From positions 8,732,501-8,796,500 of the forward strand of contig JAPNXP010000001.1 of the NCBI GenBank assembly GCA_028753945.1: a stretch of 64,000 nt of DNA, written 5' to 3'. Positions within the stretch are counted from its first letter, which is position 1. Each line of letters begins with the position of its first letter. Source of the stretch: Hexactinellida sp. DTS-2022. Its lineage: Eukaryota; Porifera; Hexactinellida. Both the position numbers and the translations under genes were made by a program. Below are positions 32,603 through 44,245 of the stretch, piece by piece. Below the pieces are notes generated by a model, which worked only from the letters and a program-made list of their open reading frames with translations, was not told the DNA's origin and ran no database searches.

Positions 32603-32624
32603 CCCCCCCCCCCCCCCCCCCCCC
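32603..32624. repeat. Poly-C run of 22
   Basis: An uninterrupted run of 22 cytosines (22 guanines on the other strand), far from any gene. Its length may be inexact because such runs are error-prone in sequencing. A G-run of this kind could form a quadruplex. Confidence 0.9.
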
Positions 32625-33049
32625 TAGCGAAATACCAATACTACTTCCCGAATTTCTTGCTTTTGCTTTTTGTCACCTGTGACCAGATTAGCACGGATTG
32701 ATACGAAAGTAATTACACAAAAAAACACTTTTTATTTTCTTACATTTTTTAATTAGTCAGCAATTCTCACCTTTAGATGTGATAAAGTTTTTTAAAAAAT
32801 TACCTTTAGTGAAAATTCTTGATAATTTGCTGCAGAATTTCGCAATAATATTGATTCGTACCCCTTTATATTGGGACGAAGTAAGTCAATTGGAAAATAC
32901 TAATCTAGTGATCGCCGATGTTTTTGAATACCTACTTATGCTCATTTTAGCAGACAAATTTCTGGATAATACTGGCTCTCCGTGTGTAGTACACCAAATC
33001 CAAGTATGGAAATTAACTACCACTAGGAAATCCCATTTATCTTCTCGTA

Positions 33050-33437
33050 GCCCTAAGTTAGCATTGTATACCCAGGTGGGGACAGTTATTGTATTGATCA
33101 AATTTGATTGGTAATCATTTGGTATCAAATAGACAATGGAATGTTAGAAATGTATGTCATAGATGAAACACAAATAACTGATTGGATGTATGAATTTACT
33201 CTCGACCAATTAAATTACTATAGTGCAAGTTACGATTGATAGAAACACTAAAATCTATTTATACTAATTGAATGCTAGCTGCTAATTCATACTGCGACAA
33301 CACTCGAATTTAATTGGTTTAATAATTGTCACCTTTGAGAGGGAAGATGTGAATATTTTTCTTGGATATTAAAAATTGTTCCTAGAAACATTAGTTACAT
33401 TACCCACCCCCCTGCCAAATCTCAAGTTACTACTGTG
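33050..33437. repeat. Dispersed repeat also at 37270-37446 and 38720-38990
   Basis: Shares long stretches with two other places in the same spacer. TTGAGAGGGAAGA...GAATATTTTTCTT and TTGTTCCTAGAAACATTA recur at about 37357-37446. ACAGTTATTGTATTGAT, ACAATGGAATGTTAGAAA and CCAATTAAATTACA recur at about 38725-38850. The copies are diverged and broken, so an old non-coding repeat of roughly 400 bp is likely. Its class is unknown. Confidence 0.65.
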
Positions 33438-36420
33438 AGTTTTGCTCAGGACGCAGCCAAGGTTTTCTTAGTTCGGATTGCGGACAACCATCCTTGAAGT
33501 CGTATCGCTAGCCCAGAGTTAGGATTTGGCCGTTATAATACCACGATGTGCCTCACCTCACAGTGGTTTATTTGAACCATTCGGCAGGAAGTAGGTATTT
33601 CTAGGGCAGATAGACCTATCAAATGTATTATATACCAATGGGTTATTGATACCTGTTAATCCATTTATGCACTCAGAAAATTAGTACGGCTTCTTATTTT
33701 TAAGTTATGACGTCATAAAATTTTTATACTCCCATAGTTTCCACAAATATTTGCTAAATTAGTATTTTCAAATAAACTAGAGCTAATTCATCTATATGCA
33801 ACTCTAAATAAATGCATGGTGTAGATATAAATTAACTTGATAATGTAATTCAGGACAGAATCAGGAGCCTAGGCCAGTTAAATAACCAGCTTTTTTAACA
33901 TCAACGATTCGACCAGTTTTTCTTGATTCAATTTTGGCATTTGATCACCCTTCCCTTGCATTTTCTATTCCATTACAGCTACCCGTATAGATCCCTTGCT
34001 TGAAAGGTAATCCCACGCTTCTAAATTATTCAATTTAGTTTACTAATTGATGAAATTTTGATAAGAAACATTAAATATTTGTATCTAATTTTCAAAGCCC
34101 CCGTAAATAGACAAGTAGATTTTGTTTTGCGAGGGGTTAGAAAGTAGTTAAACAGAAGTTTATTAGGTCATTATAAGATAAAAACGTGTCTGGGTACTCA
34201 TCACTCGACATCACCACAAAATTCGGCACCTCCTAAAAAGGTATATATCTGTCCGGACTTTTTCGTGAATCATATTTTGTAATGATCCACTACCGTGATA
34301 TATATTAGAATATGAGCATGATCTGAAGCAAGATTATGAAATCACAAAATTCTAAAAATTAAATGATTCTGTTTGTGATGATTTAATTTAATGATTATAT
34401 TTCCTAAATACTTTCGAATTTTTAGCTGAAATTTATTTTTCCTACGTTTTAGCTTATGCTTAAAACGATAAAAATGGTTTAGTGTGATTTGAGAACATTC
34501 AAATTTTGCACTACTTCCTGTCGATAAACCACTATGCCTGATTGACCATCTCGTGCCCGACCAGGAAAGACTGCAGATACGGTTGCTCTCTCGGAGCATC
34601 TCGTCCGATCAGCCGGGAAACAGTTCCACGAACTCGCTTGTCAATAATCTCATTCCGAATGTCTTTTTAGAGTGGAAGGGATATAGAGCGATCGTAGCGA
34701 GCGACGATAAGATTTTTCTATCAGAATTCTTTTTTGGCTCCCACACAGTGGGCAAACAAGTGGAAATAGAACATTTTTCGAGGGCCTCAGATTGACTCGA
34801 TATTATTGAAATCGTTTTCAGCATACATGAAAACCTAAAAATCCAATTTATTGTGCTGAGAAAAATTCGAGATCAAGAGTTATGTGTAATGAGATCATCA
34901 TGTTACAACAATTCTAAAAAAAAAACCCTCACAGACGGGATGGGAGTGTGCTCCTTCTGATTACACTTCCCCAATGTTTAATTTAACTAGAATTTCAATA
35001 TTCAAATTACATTTCCTTAATGTAATACAATTTAATTAATGTTTGAATTGTGAAACTTCAAATGTTTAATTAAATTAATTAATGATTAATTATTACAAAT
35101 AGAAATTAGGAATACGTGCTAGTATTTACGTTACTATCTTGAATAATAAATTGACATAATCATCAACTTGTAAAATATTCCAACTTCCAAGTGTTTCAAT
35201 TGCACTTGTATGAAACACATATTCACTTACAAACCAATCAATAACAGTCATTATCCTAGCAGATAGGCTTATGTAATATGTTCTATTGTATTGAGTATAC
35301 TATAGAGTAATTACAATATGGAGAAGATGGCTGATTTATGTAAATAATCGTGAATAAAACGTAGAATTGATTAGCGACCTATTCATTTTAGTTGATAAAT
35401 AGAAAGAACATCCTTAGGAGAATACAACCTCTATAATTTCAATTGATAATTCGAATTATTAAAGAGTCACTGGACCAGAATACAAATTTCGATATAACTG
35501 ACGAACAAAAGCGAAATTGAGAAATCGGGCTTCGAGGTGACCATCTCCAGGGAATTCTATATCTCCTGTCCAAATTTTAAATCTCTATCACCAATGGTTT
35601 AGTCAGGCCATCGCGTACGGCCGGCCGGCCGGAAGTCCGACAGAGGTAAATTCAATAGTGTGCACTTATAGTATAAAACTATAGTAGGACCCTACTATAA
35701 CGTTTTTTACTAGAAGAAGCACACTAAAAAGCAATTTTTGTGGATTCAGAATTGCAGTATCAAAGTCGTACAAAATTCAACAAATTATATTATGTTGATG
35801 AAATATTAAGTTAGCTTTATCATTGTCATTGGCATTGTATGAAATCAATGTAACATGAATGCATTTTAACTTCTTATATAGTCTAAAATTATAATACATT
35901 CCTACCAGAATTTTATGATTCGGACGCATTCACTAATTTCCAATATTGTTCAAGAACTTTTGAGAGCAATCATGAGCAATTGGTTTTTACATTTTAAATG
36001 AAAGGTTATGATGATACCTTCAAATTAAAAAGTGTTCTAGATGCGCGAAAGGGCGCGACTGGGGTCATCTAATGACTTTTAAACATAATATATTAGGATT
36101 TTAACTATTTTTGAAAAATTTATCAGGTTCAAGAATCATAATCAATGATCATGGTTGAACAATAAATTTTTGTTAACAAACCTAAAATATAATTTATGAC
36201 TAATTTATCATTAATCGTCTAGAACTGCGTTTAGGAGACTACATATATAATTTTTGAGATTGCCATTCAGTTTGCAGCTACCGATAACCTATATGTCAAT
36301 AATACTTCATTATATTCTATCTAGCATAGTTTTTCCTATTTCCACTTACACCCCTGAAAATGCCCACTGTGTACAGACAATGACATAATCAACCTTTTTG
36401 TTTGTTTTTTATTATTACAA

Positions 36421-36897
36421 GCTGCTCGTCCGCGCTACGCGCGTTCTTACAACTTGCACTCGGGCCTGCGGCCCTCGCTTGTATTCATGGCGAATACCTT
36501 TTCAAATGTTATGCCTCTTGTATTTAGAATTTTAGATACTGTGGAGTGTAACGGAAATTTAACGAAAATTATACATCCCTTTCCTTACGTCACGTTTTTT
36601 GCCATTTTGGAATAAAAAGTACGATCTGTGTCATTCGTAATCCTTCTCCCCCCTCGATAGCGTTACGTAACGTTCGAAGGCCTCATACGCAGGTTAATTA
36701 TATTACGGGAATCATTTAGGAAATAATTTATAATAGCTGTCCGCTAGCCTATGTACAAATGACCGTGTATAGAGTAACCTTTAGCAGATTCTACTTTACA
36801 GTATCTAGTGGCCCCCTAAGCAGTATATTTAAGCTGACCGACCGCGCTACGCGCCATCTCACAACTTATTCTTGAGCCTTCGCCCTCGCGTGAATTT
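36421..36897. repeat. Two direct copies of a CGCGCTACGCGC-bearing repeat
   Basis: 36421-36487 and about 36833-36897 are similar 65-bp stretches (CCGCGCTACGCGC, then CTTACAACTT or CTCACAACTT, then GCCCTCGC near the end) about 410 bp apart. The palindromic CGCGCTACGCGC core is GC-rich against its context. They could be two ends of one element or tandem relics. Confidence 0.5.
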
Positions 36898-37487
36898 ACA
36901 ACAATTTTGATTCCTTAATAGAATAGACAAATTTGTTATTTCAGAAAGAAAGACTTTTAGACTAAATCATAATAATATATGCTCATGATCCTCGGTAAAT
37001 TAATACATTAATTCATGCTAAAAAAAGTCATTGATACGAAATTTATTCCTAACTAACAAATATATCTTTTTTCGGGTTTATGAGTAGCAAATCTGAAATC
37101 TAATTGATTAATTAATCGAAAGTTTGGAAATGAAGAGTTTATATGGTGGAATGAAAGGTTTGAGTTTAACTTTTACTAAATAGACTATTTATGCGATTAA
37201 TGGGACTATTGAAGTAATTATATAACTTATAGGGTAAAATTTATTGGTCAAATGTATTGACCCAGAATTATTTGTATTTAATTTTCAGCCAATTAAATTG
37301 CAGTCTCAGTTAGACTTTCTAGAATGCATACTTACCAGCTGATAGTTTTGACACCTTTTGAGAGGGAAGACATGAATATTTTTCTTAGATATTAGAACTT
37401 GTTCCTAGAAACATTATTCCCCACCCCTCTGCCAAATTTCAAGTCTGCAGCTCTTACCAGTTCCTCGATCAATTCCGAACAAAAAAG

Positions 37488-37599
37488 AAAAATCCAAAAT
37501 TGCAGCATGTTCCTTTTGGTGGCACTATATTTTGTTGGTGTTTATTGATAGTGCCTCCAATGGAACATGCTGTCGGCACAGCTGCAATTTTGGATTTTT
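37488..37599. repeat. Imperfect long hairpin
   Basis: Left arm 37488-37528 (AAATCCAAAATTGCAGCATG and onward, through GGCACTAT) pairs with the right arm 37548-37599 around a 19-nt loop. The only large difference is a 12-nt insertion in the right arm next to CATGC. About 40 bp of stem would form, in the size range of long microRNA precursors or a small foldback element. Confidence 0.65.
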
Positions 37600-39075
37600 A
37601 TTTCTCCGTGTCGCCTGCTCAGGGTAAACCATAAGTGCTAGAGCTCTGAGATTTCAGGATAGGTGTCTGGTTGTTGATTAATGTGCATCTCGTGGCCCGA
37701 TTTTTCAATTTCGACTTAGAAAATCTTTTAACGGGACTTTCAGCTTATTTTGTCCCATAAGAAAATAGAAGCAATAACAAGAAAAAATTTCGAATCATTA
37801 GTTTCAGAAAAGTATTTTGGAACTGATAGCTCTCCACGATTTTTAAAAATCCATCTTCATTTTCCTGATAATTAGGCTCAAAGTTGCCACAATTCACCCT
37901 TAACTCTCTAAAATCGTAAAATCATTAATATTCAATTATTCAATCATTTCGTGGTTTCGATGAATCTACTATTTATGAATAATTCAATCAGATTCAGTGT
38001 TATTTCGATTCAAGTTAAGTTATTGTTGATATCATAATTACAAATTTACAATAAAGAATTCTAGTATATATGAATAATTAATTTACTTTCAAGTTTCAAT
38101 AGCTATACTATACAATCAAATTCTGATATCATAGTTACAATAAAGTATTCTATTTATATGAATAATTCAATTTGATTAATAGCTGCACTATATAAATCGA
38201 TTTCTAATACTTTAGATGTATTGAAGTTTTCTCCTATATGAAAATTCAATTTAACTCAACAGCCATTCAATTTCAGAACGATTTCTGATATTCAAACAAT
38301 GGATTAATGAGATGGAATATCTATTTGTATAAATATTTGTCCATGTGTGTGCTTGGTGCCCTCAACTCACAGTGGATAACATTGCTAAAATAATTAACTA
38401 ATAGTGTAATATCATTTATTATCTATACATAATGAATGAATGGCATTAAACGCAAGATGGTTCAAGATAGAAATAATTTAAAATCAACAATCGTTCCTTT
38501 GTCCCATAAAACTTGTTAAATAGCAGGGAATCCCAACTTTTTGAGCTGTAGTCCCCTAAGCCGTTTATTTTTATCCTTGTTCCCTAGCTTTAGGTTTATA
38601 TACGACAAAGTAAATAATTTGGGAAATGCTACTCCACTCAGTCCGTGTGTACTAATAACCGACTCCTAATATAGAAATTCAGCATCACTAAGGAATTGTA
38701 CAAGTACCCATGATTTTTGCTGTGGAGAACAGTTATTGTATTGATTGGTAATTATTGGATATCAGATAGACACAATGGAATGTTAGAAACGTATGTCTAG
38801 ACAGACAGAATACAAATAACTGACTTGGCCAATTAAATTACAGTCTCCGTTATGCATTCATAATGTACACTCAACAACTGATAGACAGTTATAAATATAT
38901 TTATACTAATTCAAAGGTAGCTGCTTTCCATATTGTTGTTGCTGTTGTTTACAAAGATTGGTAAACTAATTGGTATAAACTTAATTCATAATGCGCTTAG
39001 CTTTTAACGGGTATTATAGGTAAATAGGTATGCTCGAATTTCGAATTTGAATCCACAGGAACAAATATATCACTA

Positions 39076-39266
39076 CAGTGGAGCCTCCCATAACGGACAC
39101 TCCAAATAGCGGACAACCTCTAAATAACGGAAAACCCTCGCGGCACGGATTTATTTATTTAGCATAAGTATGTCTAATAGAAAAGCAACCTCTAAATAGC
39201 GGACAACCTCTAAATAACGGACAACGGTTCCGGTCCCAAGGTGTCCGTTGTTCAGAGGCTCTACTG
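39076..39266. mobile_element. pogo/Tigger-like MITE, 191 bp
   Basis: Inverted ends CAGTGGAGCCTCCCATAACG and CGTTGTTCAGAGGCTCTACTG, flanked by TA (39074-39075 and 39267-39268). The interior repeats AACCTCTAAATAACGGACA. Typical short non-autonomous element of the Tc1/mariner/pogo group, about 390 bp before MFSD8. Confidence 0.8.
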
Positions 39267-39651
39267 TAATATAGTAAATACTGTAGTATCATTTTATCAA
39301 GCCCTTTGCTGATGTAATTACAGGTGATACTTGCTGGCATCAACTGGTTCTTTTGTCAGTGCATGTGTATAATTAATTACCTTGTGAGGAGAGAGAAGCA
39401 GCTGAATAGGCTTTTATTTCATACGTTTTCTTTTTAGTTAAATACAGATTCTTTCAATTTAATAAAAATAATTTAATAACAATGTACTATGTCAAGTTTA
39501 GTTAGCAACACGAAAACAATTGACTAATAATCTCACATTTTATAATACCGTATATGATACGTACATACATGTTTTGATTGATTATCTCTTGAAGCTGCAG
39601 CAGTTACTCAAGTATATTATTACATGAGTCACTGCTTGTAGTCTAGACACG

Positions 39652-41325
39652 ATGAACTCTAACACTTCTCCAGAGAAGGGAAGTAGCAGCGACCAGGACT
39701 CATCTCTGAACAATTCGGACAACACCCCCCTTCTCTCCTACATCAAGAGCAATGCCAAACCTGTTAAACTCAACTCCGAGACCGACGGTAAGACCATGTC
39801 ATACGGGACGGACAGTTTTATGTTTCGGAGCTGGGCCCTGAACACTGTGCCTGCTAGTCAGAACAAGATGTGGAGCGACCCAGACAAGAGACGCTGGTGG
39901 TCTATTCGCATCATGTACTTCACCATGTTCCTGTCTAGCATGAGCTTCTCTATCATAGTCTCTAACATCTGGCCGTACCTCACAACCATGGATAAACACG
40001 CTACCAAGTCCCTCTACGGCTGGATTGTAGCGGCATTCTCATTCGGCCAGCTGGTGGGCTCTCCCATACTGGGGTTCTGGGCTAACTACCGATCCGTCAG
40101 AGAGCCCATGTTCGTGTCCCTCACCATTTTCTCAATAGCCAGTCTCTTCTACTCGTACTGCGACGTGTTTCCTCCAGCCGCGGCCCCGTGGGCTATGATG
40201 GCCAGCAGATTCCTCATTGGGATAGGCGCTGGTAACGTGTCCGTGGTGCGCGCGTACATATCGGCTGCTACCACCGAGAGGGAGCGCACCAGCGCAATGG
40301 CTAATGTCAGTGCTTTCCAGGCGCTTGGGATTATCCTTGGTCCTGTGTTCGGCATAGCATTCTCCCCATTCGGTTACCCAGGCCTCTCCATCTCTGCCAT
40401 TAAATTCTCCATTAACATATACACAGGCCCGGGCTACCTGGGAGGCATACTGGGCGTGGTTAACATCTTTCTCCTGTTTCTCTTCAAAGAGATCCGACTG
40501 TTCGATAAGCGCGGCAAGACTATTCCCGTTGTTGGCTCTTCCAATGCAATCCTGTCTCTCCAGGAGAGCCCCGAGAAGCTACGCGGGTACGACAAACTAG
40601 GCGCGGCCATTTGTGTATTCCTCTTCTTCTCAATATTCGCTGTGTTCACAGTGTTCGAGACGATAGGCACGCCTCTGTCCATGGACGAGTTCGCATGGAC
40701 GGGACAGGAGGCCACTGTCTACAACAACGTTGTATACCTCGTGCTGGGACTGGTGGCCATCACTGTGTTCATCATAATCAAACTGCTGAGTCGGAAAGTG
40801 CAGGAACGCACCCTGTTTGTATTCGGACTAATGGTAGTGAGTGTGGCTCTATTCATGTTCATTCCCCTGCCCGGAGAGCCCCCGGTGATCAGATACGATC
40901 CCATCTTCCCAAACGGGTCCTACGTCCCCGACTACCTGCCCAATGGGACGGAGCCCCGGGGGTGTGACTACCTCAAGCAGAACTGGTGCGAACAGGTCCC
41001 CAGACTGCAGCTCTGGCAGTTCATCCTCGGGTCGATACTCATGGGAGTCGGTTTCCCTATCGCCCAGGTGATGTCCTACACTATTTACTCTAAGCTGCTG
41101 GGCCCCTTCCCCCAGGGGACCATGATGGGTGTCCTCACAGCGGCTGGAAGCGTCGCGCGCTCCATCGGTCCAATATTCGTAAGCTATGTCTACACCCACA
41201 CAGGCCCACAGATAACATTTGCAATACTTGAAGGCTACCTCGGACTGGTAATCATCCTGTCTGTGCTGAGTTACACGCGTCTCGTGCCCTACAAACACAC
41301 GGAGCAACTCGATAGCCTAGCCTGA
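39652..41325 (+). CDS. MFSD8: MFSD8/CLN7 lysosomal major facilitator protein
   Basis: Single-exon 557-aa major facilitator with 12 predicted membrane segments (human MFSD8 is 518 aa). CLN7 is a lysosomal membrane protein with chloride-channel activity; loss causes neuronal ceroid lipofuscinosis in humans. Visible: an acidic cytosolic N-terminus with NTPLLSY, a dileucine-type lysosomal sorting signal as in CLN7; the sequence RWWSIRIMYFTMFLSSMSFS leading into TM1; the MFS loop-2 motif around GFWANYRSVREP; and the segment RFLIGIGAGNVSVVRAYISA of TM4. Two sequons (PNGS and PNGT) lie in the luminal loop before TM9/10. ATG at 39652 follows TAGACACG. The upstream 9 kb is gene-free. Confidence 0.93.
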   Translation: MNSNTSPEKGSSSDQDSSLNNSDNTPLLSYIKSNAKPVKLNSETDGKTMSYGTDSFMFRSWALNTVPASQNKMWSDPDKRRWWSIRIMYFTMFLSSMSFSIIVSNIWPYLTTMDKHATKSLYGWIVAAFSFGQLVGSPILGFWANYRSVREPMFVSLTIFSIASLFYSYCDVFPPAAAPWAMMASRFLIGIGAGNVSVVRAYISAATTERERTSAMANVSAFQALGIILGPVFGIAFSPFGYPGLSISAIKFSINIYTGPGYLGGILGVVNIFLLFLFKEIRLFDKRGKTIPVVGSSNAILSLQESPEKLRGYDKLGAAICVFLFFSIFAVFTVFETIGTPLSMDEFAWTGQEATVYNNVVYLVLGLVAITVFIIIKLLSRKVQERTLFVFGLMVVSVALFMFIPLPGEPPVIRYDPIFPNGSYVPDYLPNGTEPRGCDYLKQNWCEQVPRLQLWQFILGSILMGVGFPIAQVMSYTIYSKLLGPFPQGTMMGVLTAAGSVARSIGPIFVSYVYTHTGPQITFAILEGYLGLVIILSVLSYTRLVPYKHTEQLDSLA

Positions 41326-42779
41326 CACACAATACCACATTGTATATATCTTCAGTTCATTGAAATTGTACAGCACTCGCGAATATTGACTTTGGAGCCG
41401 TATTTGTACAGCATTCACTCTCACACAGTTGTTTGTTTGTTTGTTTGTTATATAGTTTTGCATCTCATTTGATTTTTAGAAATACACACAAGTAGTAAAT
41501 ATGTTAATAAAATTGTATTTAATAAAAAATGTTCAATGCACTGGAGGTATTCGGGTCACGGTGAATGGTGTTAGATTAACCAAGAGGCTAGCTTACAACG
41601 GTATTATAGGTAAACAAGATGCTGATTTCGAATATGGCATTTTTCAATTTCTGATTTGAAAATTAGTTGTTAACCAAAATAGGTAACAGCTTTCATTTAT
41701 ACATATGGATGAGTCTGACAAGAAAATGAAACCGGTTTCTGAAACCGATCTCCAACGAAGCTGGTTTACCCAGTTATTTATCAGACAACATGCAACCTTT
41801 AATTTGTTGATCGCCGCTTTATCCAAAAATGCGTGGTTGCCCACCAGGGGTCTACACGTTACAAATAGTACAAATAAACACATCAGTTCTAACGCCCCCC
41901 CGCAATCAATCTGAAAAATCGGCTATTTTCTGCGACTAGATAACATGTTATGTTTAATAAACTTTCGATTTAAATCATTTTTATCCAATATCCATGAAGT
42001 GGCATAAGTGTCCTTGTCACGTAGCACAAATGGGAATTTGGCTGTATTTCAGTGGAAAATAATAGTAGTGATTAGAAATTAACTACCTAGAGTAATTCGA
42101 CCATGTGGTGGTATTCAAATATGAAATCAGAATTTTTTATATTGTAATTTCCTCATAATGATCATAAATTATATATTTAATTTGCTAATTATATAGTTAA
42201 TGAGTTTAACACCTCCATAAAATTGTAAATTCAAATATAATCTCATCTTATTTTAGCTAACATATCGTTTTACGTCAACATCCATGTTGAAGCATCTACA
42301 AATGTTATTATCCTGCTAGAAGCTTGAATGTATGAATACAAATTATTGTGTTCAAATACTTTTGGCCGTTTGGTGTAGACACTGACTCCCATTTGATATG
42401 GTAACAAGTATGCTGATTGATAATTAATTTTTTCAAAATGATATTAAAAATATCTATTGTTGTGATTTACTATTGAAATAGCGAGGCCGCTTAGCGGTTG
42501 AGTTATCTGTCGTAGCGACCGAACCGAAGGGCTGTTGAATTTCTTATTTGGTAATCATGTTTTATTAAATGGATGAGTGAGTTTTTTTGCATTCTCTGCT
42601 AATCGAATATTACTATGTACTATTAGAAACAAATCGCAGTTATTGCGAAATGGAATTCTCAATTTCATCTGCATACACTTGTTTTATTGCGCAAGTTTTC
42701 AGTTTTCACCCATTTGATAAGCAAATCATTTCTATTCATTGATAATTTGTTATAGAATTCTTAGTGCTTATTCGCTTCA
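41326..42779. other. MFSD8-4E-binding-protein spacer
   Basis: AT-rich. Overlapping frames on both strands near 41644-41914 look like chance. TTACAACGGTATTATAGGTAAA near 41593 resembles TTTTAACGGGTATTATAGGTAAA near 39003, so a repeat relic is likely. GCGAGGCCGCTTAGCGG near 42480 is a small GC-rich palindrome-like patch. Confidence 0.45.
41506..41526 (+). terminator. Likely MFSD8 polyadenylation signals
   Basis: AATAAA occurs at 41506-41511 and again at 41521-41526, about 180-200 bases after the MFSD8 stop codon. No GT-rich downstream element was evaluated. Confidence 0.5.
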
Positions 42780-43733
42780 ATGATTGCGAACTATCCACAG
42801 AGCCCTTGCTACTACCCAGCCCCCAACACTCCCCCATTGCGGCCGTCTTACTACATGGCCCGTAACGTCTCATCGGACCGTTCCTATCTGCTCCCCTACT
42901 ACCCATGCCAGATGGTCCCTGTATACTACATGCCTGTGTCCTACGTGTGCAATGACAAGAGCATGGTCCGGCCAGTGAGTCTCGCCTGCAGCAGCCCCGG
43001 GGACTACATCCCCTCCGATGTGGACCTCTCGAACGGGTGGGAGTACCCACAGGGGTCCGACTGGAGTCCGCAGCTGGGCCCAGAGGACCTCTCCCCCTAC
43101 ACCGACTGGGAGAGACAGGACGAGGTTAGTTCGCAGGACCTCTCTCCCCGCCGCTCCGCATCTCCCCTCTCGGAGCTGGAGGCACAGCTCGAGGGGGTGG
43201 AGCTGGACCCGTGCGACGAAGAATATTCAGCGGGACCGATGGAGTCCTGCTTCCAGCCAGTGGTGTACGACCGGAGCTCTCTACTGAGTCTGAAGTACCT
43301 GCGGAGTCGCAGCGACAGCGCAGCCCGCGAGACCCTCAATGGGATCGAGTCTCCCTGCGTACAAACGCTATTCTCAAGTACCACTACATTCAGCGAGTGT
43401 GCTGACGCTATTATATACAAGAACGAGTTCTCCGTTCCCGCTCTCGTAGATGCGTTCGAGGACATGATTGAGGAGTACAACGTAGCCACGGAGCAGAGTC
43501 CATGGTTCGTGTTCAAAGTGCTCATAAACGTCAGATACAAGAAAGGGAAAAAGTTTGATTCGAACCTATTTTCTACTGCCAAGTTAGTATACAAGCACTT
43601 TGTTAGTGCGGCCCGCGCTCAGCTGGAGGCTAGGATCCGTAGCGAGTGTGTGGACGCTCTCGAGGCTGAGGAGTCGAGTCTCAGACTGTCCGAATCGTAC
43701 CAGGAGTTTAGCGACTTCCTCACGGACCTATGA
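42780..43733 (+). CDS. Unrecognised protein with an eIF4E-binding motif
   Basis: Single-exon 317-aa protein of unknown family. Residues 1-70 are rich in Pro and Tyr (YYPAPNTPPLRPSYY, LLPYYPCQMVPVYYMPV). 70-160 are acidic and Ser-rich with several SP sites. YDRSSLLSLKYL begins at Tyr163 and fits the canonical eIF4E-binding consensus YxxxxL(hydrophobic), the form found in 4E-BP, eIF4G and 4E-T. It is followed by Ser/Arg-rich SRSDS, as after many such motifs. The C-terminal about 120 residues look like an all-helical domain (VPALVDAFEDMIEEYN ... LFSTAKLVYKHFV), which might be a HEAT/MIF4G-like fold but cannot be assigned. A translation regulator or mRNA-binding adaptor is a reasonable inference, not established. 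Codon use is clearly coding. Confidence 0.72.
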   Translation: MIANYPQSPCYYPAPNTPPLRPSYYMARNVSSDRSYLLPYYPCQMVPVYYMPVSYVCNDKSMVRPVSLACSSPGDYIPSDVDLSNGWEYPQGSDWSPQLGPEDLSPYTDWERQDEVSSQDLSPRRSASPLSELEAQLEGVELDPCDEEYSAGPMESCFQPVVYDRSSLLSLKYLRSRSDSAARETLNGIESPCVQTLFSSTTTFSECADAIIYKNEFSVPALVDAFEDMIEEYNVATEQSPWFVFKVLINVRYKKGKKFDSNLFSTAKLVYKHFVSAARAQLEARIRSECVDALEAEESSLRLSESYQEFSDFLTDL

Positions 43734-44245
43734 CACATTCCGTCTGCTCATTCTAATTACTAATTGCACAGAGCTTTATCTAATCAGTGAATTGAAGTGT
43801 TAGCTTTAGTAGCACAAGTACTGCATGCTGCAAAGATTTCATCCATGCGATCAATCCCCTATCATGTTTGCTATTACGTTGTTAGAGAATATTACATAGA
43901 TGCTGTACTTAATTATTTTGTAACTTCTTTTTTGTCAGAGACTTCACTTGCATAAATCATCTTAAACTCTAAAGCAATAATTTTACTAATATTGAGTACA
44001 TACACTTCGTGACAAGACTTAGCTTTATATTTCTAATATTATTATAATTATCAATTCAATTACTGTATCGTGACCACTGCATTCTAAATTCGGTCCTCGG
44101 ATAAATAGTTATCTATAATTGCTTTTAAGCTTTGTATAATTTTTCTCCACTTGGAAAAAGGGTGTTTAATTTTAGCCAAACCTTTCTCCATTCATAATAT
44201 TCAGGCTTGCTGTCGATATGAATATCCATAGAGATCTCCATGGAT

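Larger units (their letters stand above)
30409..39651. other. 9.2-kb gene-poor, repeat-rich region
   Basis: No recognisable gene. AT-rich throughout. Elements with readable structure are listed separately (31802-31925, 32603-32624, 33050-33437 and its relatives, 36421-36897, 37488-37599, 39076-39266). An open frame near 34540-34794 on the + strand (VPDQERLQIRLLSRSISSDQ and onward) is modestly protein-like, but has no start, no known domain and no splice partner. Short words such as GTTCGTATTAACGAGA near 31720 and 31960 recur in several other spacers of the window and mark a worn repeat family. Confidence 0.5.

Noticed and set aside
32779..33114. 111-codon open frame in the 30-39 kb spacer
   Set aside because: No recognised domain, and it runs into a dispersed repeat (33050-33437). 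Composition looks like chance AT-rich sequence.
34540..34794. Open frame VPDQERLQIRLLSR and onward
   Set aside because: Modestly protein-like, but no ATG, no splice partner and no family. Kept only as a remark in the spacer entry.
41644..41914. Overlapping frames on both strands
   Set aside because: They are mirror images over the same bases near a repeat relic. No domain or start context.
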